Position numbers and translations under genes: made by a program
In this document: piece by piece, positions 5,123 through 6,608 of the stretch
Numbering within the stretch: the first letter of the stretch is position 1
Layout of the letters: every line of letters begins with the position of its first letter
Notes under the pieces: model-generated
The model's input: only the letters and a program-made list of their open reading frames with translations
What the model was told of the DNA's origin: nothing
The model's database searches: none
Origin: Paracoccaceae bacterium
GTDB taxonomy: Bacteria; Pseudomonadota; Alphaproteobacteria; Rhodobacterales; Rhodobacteraceae
Length of the DNA stretch: 6,608 nucleotides
Direction: 5' to 3'
Assembly (NCBI GenBank): GCA_003565055.1
Contig: PXDM01000096.1
Span: forward strand, 1 to 6,608

Positions 5123-5308
5123 CGGGTCGTTCCTTTCCTGTTGCGCGGCCTGAGCCTGACAGAAGAGCCACCGCGCCGCGTTGATCTCGGTCAAGCTCCG
5201 GCGCGTATTGCAGCGTGACATGACACGTGACCCTTGCGCCCCTTGTGTCATCCCCTGTATCTGCGCGACAAGAGTATCGAGGCAATTTCAGCAGGCAAGG
5301 GGCAGGTC
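5123..5308. promoter_or_regulatory. Divergent intergenic region, usp cluster / glmU
   Basis: This 186-nt region holds the FNR box (5181-5194) for the leftward genes. For glmU a weak sigma-70 pair is possible: TTGCGC (5234-5239) and TATCTG (5258-5263), 18 nt apart. An inverted repeat, ATGACAC (5220-5226) and GTGTCAT (5245-5251), flanks that possible -35 element with an 18-nt spacer and could be an operator. I see no RNA gene or small reading frame. Confidence 0.4.
5181..5194 (-). promoter_or_regulatory. Probable FNR/FnrL binding site
   Basis: TTGATctcgGTCAA matches the consensus TTGAT-N4-ATCAA at nine of ten defined positions. It lies 58 nt upstream of uspA copy 3. If it acted at -41.5 (class II activation), transcription would start near 5146, about 24 nt before the ATG, which leaves room for the Shine-Dalgarno. 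The -10 region expected there is poor, as is common for activator-dependent promoters. FNR-family control of usp genes is known in several proteobacteria. The site could also affect glmU, whose start is 114 nt away on the other side. Confidence 0.65.
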
Positions 5309-6608
5309 ATGTCCGTTTCACTCATCATTCTGGCAGCCGGGCAGGGCAGTCGCATGCAATCCGATCTGCCCAAGGTGTTACATCCGCTCGGCGCTGTGCC
5401 GCTGGTGCTGCATGCCATGCGCGCGGGGCTCGTTCTGGAACCTGAGCATGTCATCGTGGTTGTGGGCCATGGCGGCGAAGCTGTGGCGCGGGTCATCGCC
5501 GAGGAGGATGACAAAGCCCGGATCGTCACGCAATCACAGCAGCTTGGCACTGCTCATGCCGTCGATCAGGCCCGCGCGGCGCTCGATGGGGTGTCGGGTG
5601 ATGTGGTCGTGCTTTATGGCGACACGCCCTTCATCCGACCTGAGACGCTGCAGCGCATGCAGGCCGCCCGCGCTGCCCATGACGTGGTTGTGCTGGGTTT
5701 CGAGGCCGCCGATCCGGGGCGCTACGGTCGGCTGGTGGTCAGCGGCGATGCGCTGGAGCGGATTGTCGAGTTCAAGGACGCGACGGATGCCGAGCGCGCC
5801 ATCAGGCTGTGCAACAGCGGCGTGATCTGCGCCGACCGCGCGACGCTTTTCGATTTGATCGCGGCGGTGGGCAATGACAATGCATCGGGCGAATATTACC
5901 TCACCGATATCGTGGCGCTGGCCCGCGACCGGGGCCTAAGCGCGGGCGTCGTGCGCTGCGATGAGGCCGAGACGCTGGGCATCAACACGCGCGCGGAACT
6001 GGCCGAGGCCGAGGCCCGCTTTCAGGCCCGGATGCGCGCCGAGGCGCTGGACAATGGCGTGACGCTGAGCGCGCCCGAGACGGTTTATTTCGCGCAAGAC
6101 ACTTATCTGGGCCGCGATGCGGTGGTCGAACAATTCGTGGTCTTCGGCCCCGGTGTCACGATTGAGAGCGGCGCGACCGTGCGCGCTTTCAGCCATCTGG
6201 AAGGCTGCCATGTCAGCCGGGGCGCTGTCATCGGCCCCTATGCGCGGCTGCGACCGGGGGCGGAACTTGCCGAAGATGTCCGCATCGGCAATTTCGTCGA
6301 GGTCAAGAACGCGCTGGTGGCCGAAGGCGCCAAGATCAATCACCTCACCTATGTCGGCGATGCCGAGGTCGGCGAGGCCGCCAACATCGGCGCCGGCACC
6401 GTCACCTGCAACTATGACGGCGTCTCGAAGCACCGTACCGTCATCGGCGCCCACGCCTTCATCGGCTCGGCCACCATGCTGGTGGCGCCGGTGCGGGTGG
6501 GCGACGCGGCGATGACCGGCTCGGGCTCGGTCGTGACCGAGGATGTGCCCGCCGGCGCCCTGGCCGTGGCCCGCGCCCCGCAGGTGACCAAACCGGGGCT
6601 GGGCGCCC
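5309..6608 (+). CDS. glmU: Bifunctional GlcNAc-1-phosphate uridylyltransferase / glucosamine-1-phosphate acetyltransferase, 3' end cut off
   Basis: GlmU makes UDP-GlcNAc for peptidoglycan and lipid A in the cytoplasm. It acetylates glucosamine-1-P in its C-terminal half and adds UMP in its N-terminal half. ATG 5309 has AAGGGG (5297-5302) 6 nt upstream. The frame is open for 433 codons to the window end; the family is about 450-460 residues, so roughly 20 are missing. The N-terminal domain has LAAGQGSRM (8-16), LPKVLH (20-25), QLGTAHA (78-84), YGDTPF with Asp105, NSGV (169-172), GEYYLTD (194-200) and N226. Asp105 and N226 match the metal ligands of E. coli GlmU. The C-terminal left-handed beta helix starts near 250 and keeps the acetyltransferase residues: R315, K333, H345 (catalytic), Y348 and N359 (E. 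coli R333, K351, H363, Y366, N377), in NHLTYVGDAEVG and NIGAGTVTCNYDG. All key residues are present, so the enzyme looks intact. Confidence 0.96.
   Translation, partial: MSVSLIILAAGQGSRMQSDLPKVLHPLGAVPLVLHAMRAGLVLEPEHVIVVVGHGGEAVARVIAEEDDKARIVTQSQQLGTAHAVDQARAALDGVSGDVVVLYGDTPFIRPETLQRMQAARAAHDVVVLGFEAADPGRYGRLVVSGDALERIVEFKDATDAERAIRLCNSGVICADRATLFDLIAAVGNDNASGEYYLTDIVALARDRGLSAGVVRCDEAETLGINTRAELAEAEARFQARMRAEALDNGVTLSAPETVYFAQDTYLGRDAVVEQFVVFGPGVTIESGATVRAFSHLEGCHVSRGAVIGPYARLRPGAELAEDVRIGNFVEVKNALVAEGAKINHLTYVGDAEVGEAANIGAGTVTCNYDGVSKHRTVIGAHAFIGSATMLVAPVRVGDAAMTGSGSVVTEDVPAGALAVARAPQVTKPGLGA

Noticed and set aside
4709..5251. 180-residue version of uspA copy 3
   Set aside because: The 43 extra N-terminal residues have no Usp similarity and would cross the FNR box. 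ATG 5122 has a good Shine-Dalgarno and aligns with the paralogues.
5181..5825. Plus-strand frame overlapping the start of glmU
   Set aside because: It is out of frame with the fully conserved GlmU, rich in Arg, Cys and Trp, and starts inside the FNR box region.

Overview
The window is GC-rich DNA with alphaproteobacterial gene content. The IF3 sequence, the RamA-like corrinoid activator and the acidic envelope protein best fit a member of the Rhodobacterales (Roseobacter/Rhodobacter group). This placement rests on recognition of protein sequence, not on a search. No mobile element, CRISPR array, tRNA or rRNA is visible, and most of the window looks chromosomal.

Layout, left to right. (1) Bases 73-661 carry a stand-alone infC (IF3) on the minus strand. 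It appears to start at a rare AUA codon and ends in a strong intrinsic terminator. (2) Bases 854-1616 carry, on the plus strand, an unrecognised membrane-anchored, extremely acidic Ala/Glu/Pro protein with its own intrinsic terminator. (3) Bases 1624-5122 carry four minus-strand genes in a row. Transcription would run from three tandem UspF/G-type universal stress proteins (about 5122 down to 3746) into a 677-residue [2Fe-2S]/ASKHA protein of the RamA/RACo/AcsV type, which reductively reactivates cobalamin (B12) proteins. (4) Bases 5309-6608 carry glmU on the plus strand, divergent from the stress-protein genes and cut by the window end after 433 codons.

How the parts may work together. A near-consensus FNR/FnrL box (TTGAT-N4-GTCAA, 5181-5194) lies 58 nt upstream of the first stress-protein gene, so the usp cluster is probably induced at low oxygen. 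No terminator is visible between the usp genes and the corrinoid activator, so the activator could share this oxygen control. There is no corrinoid methyltransferase in the window. In this bacterial group the likely client is a split, B12-dependent methionine synthase encoded elsewhere. A perfect 12-bp hairpin without a U-tract sits between usp genes 2 and 1 and may shape the transcript or its translation.

I see no clearly new multi-gene system. The observations most worth a second look are the AUA start of infC, the FNR box over the usp/corrinoid-activator group, the uspA2-uspA1 hairpin and the uncharacterised acidic anchored protein.
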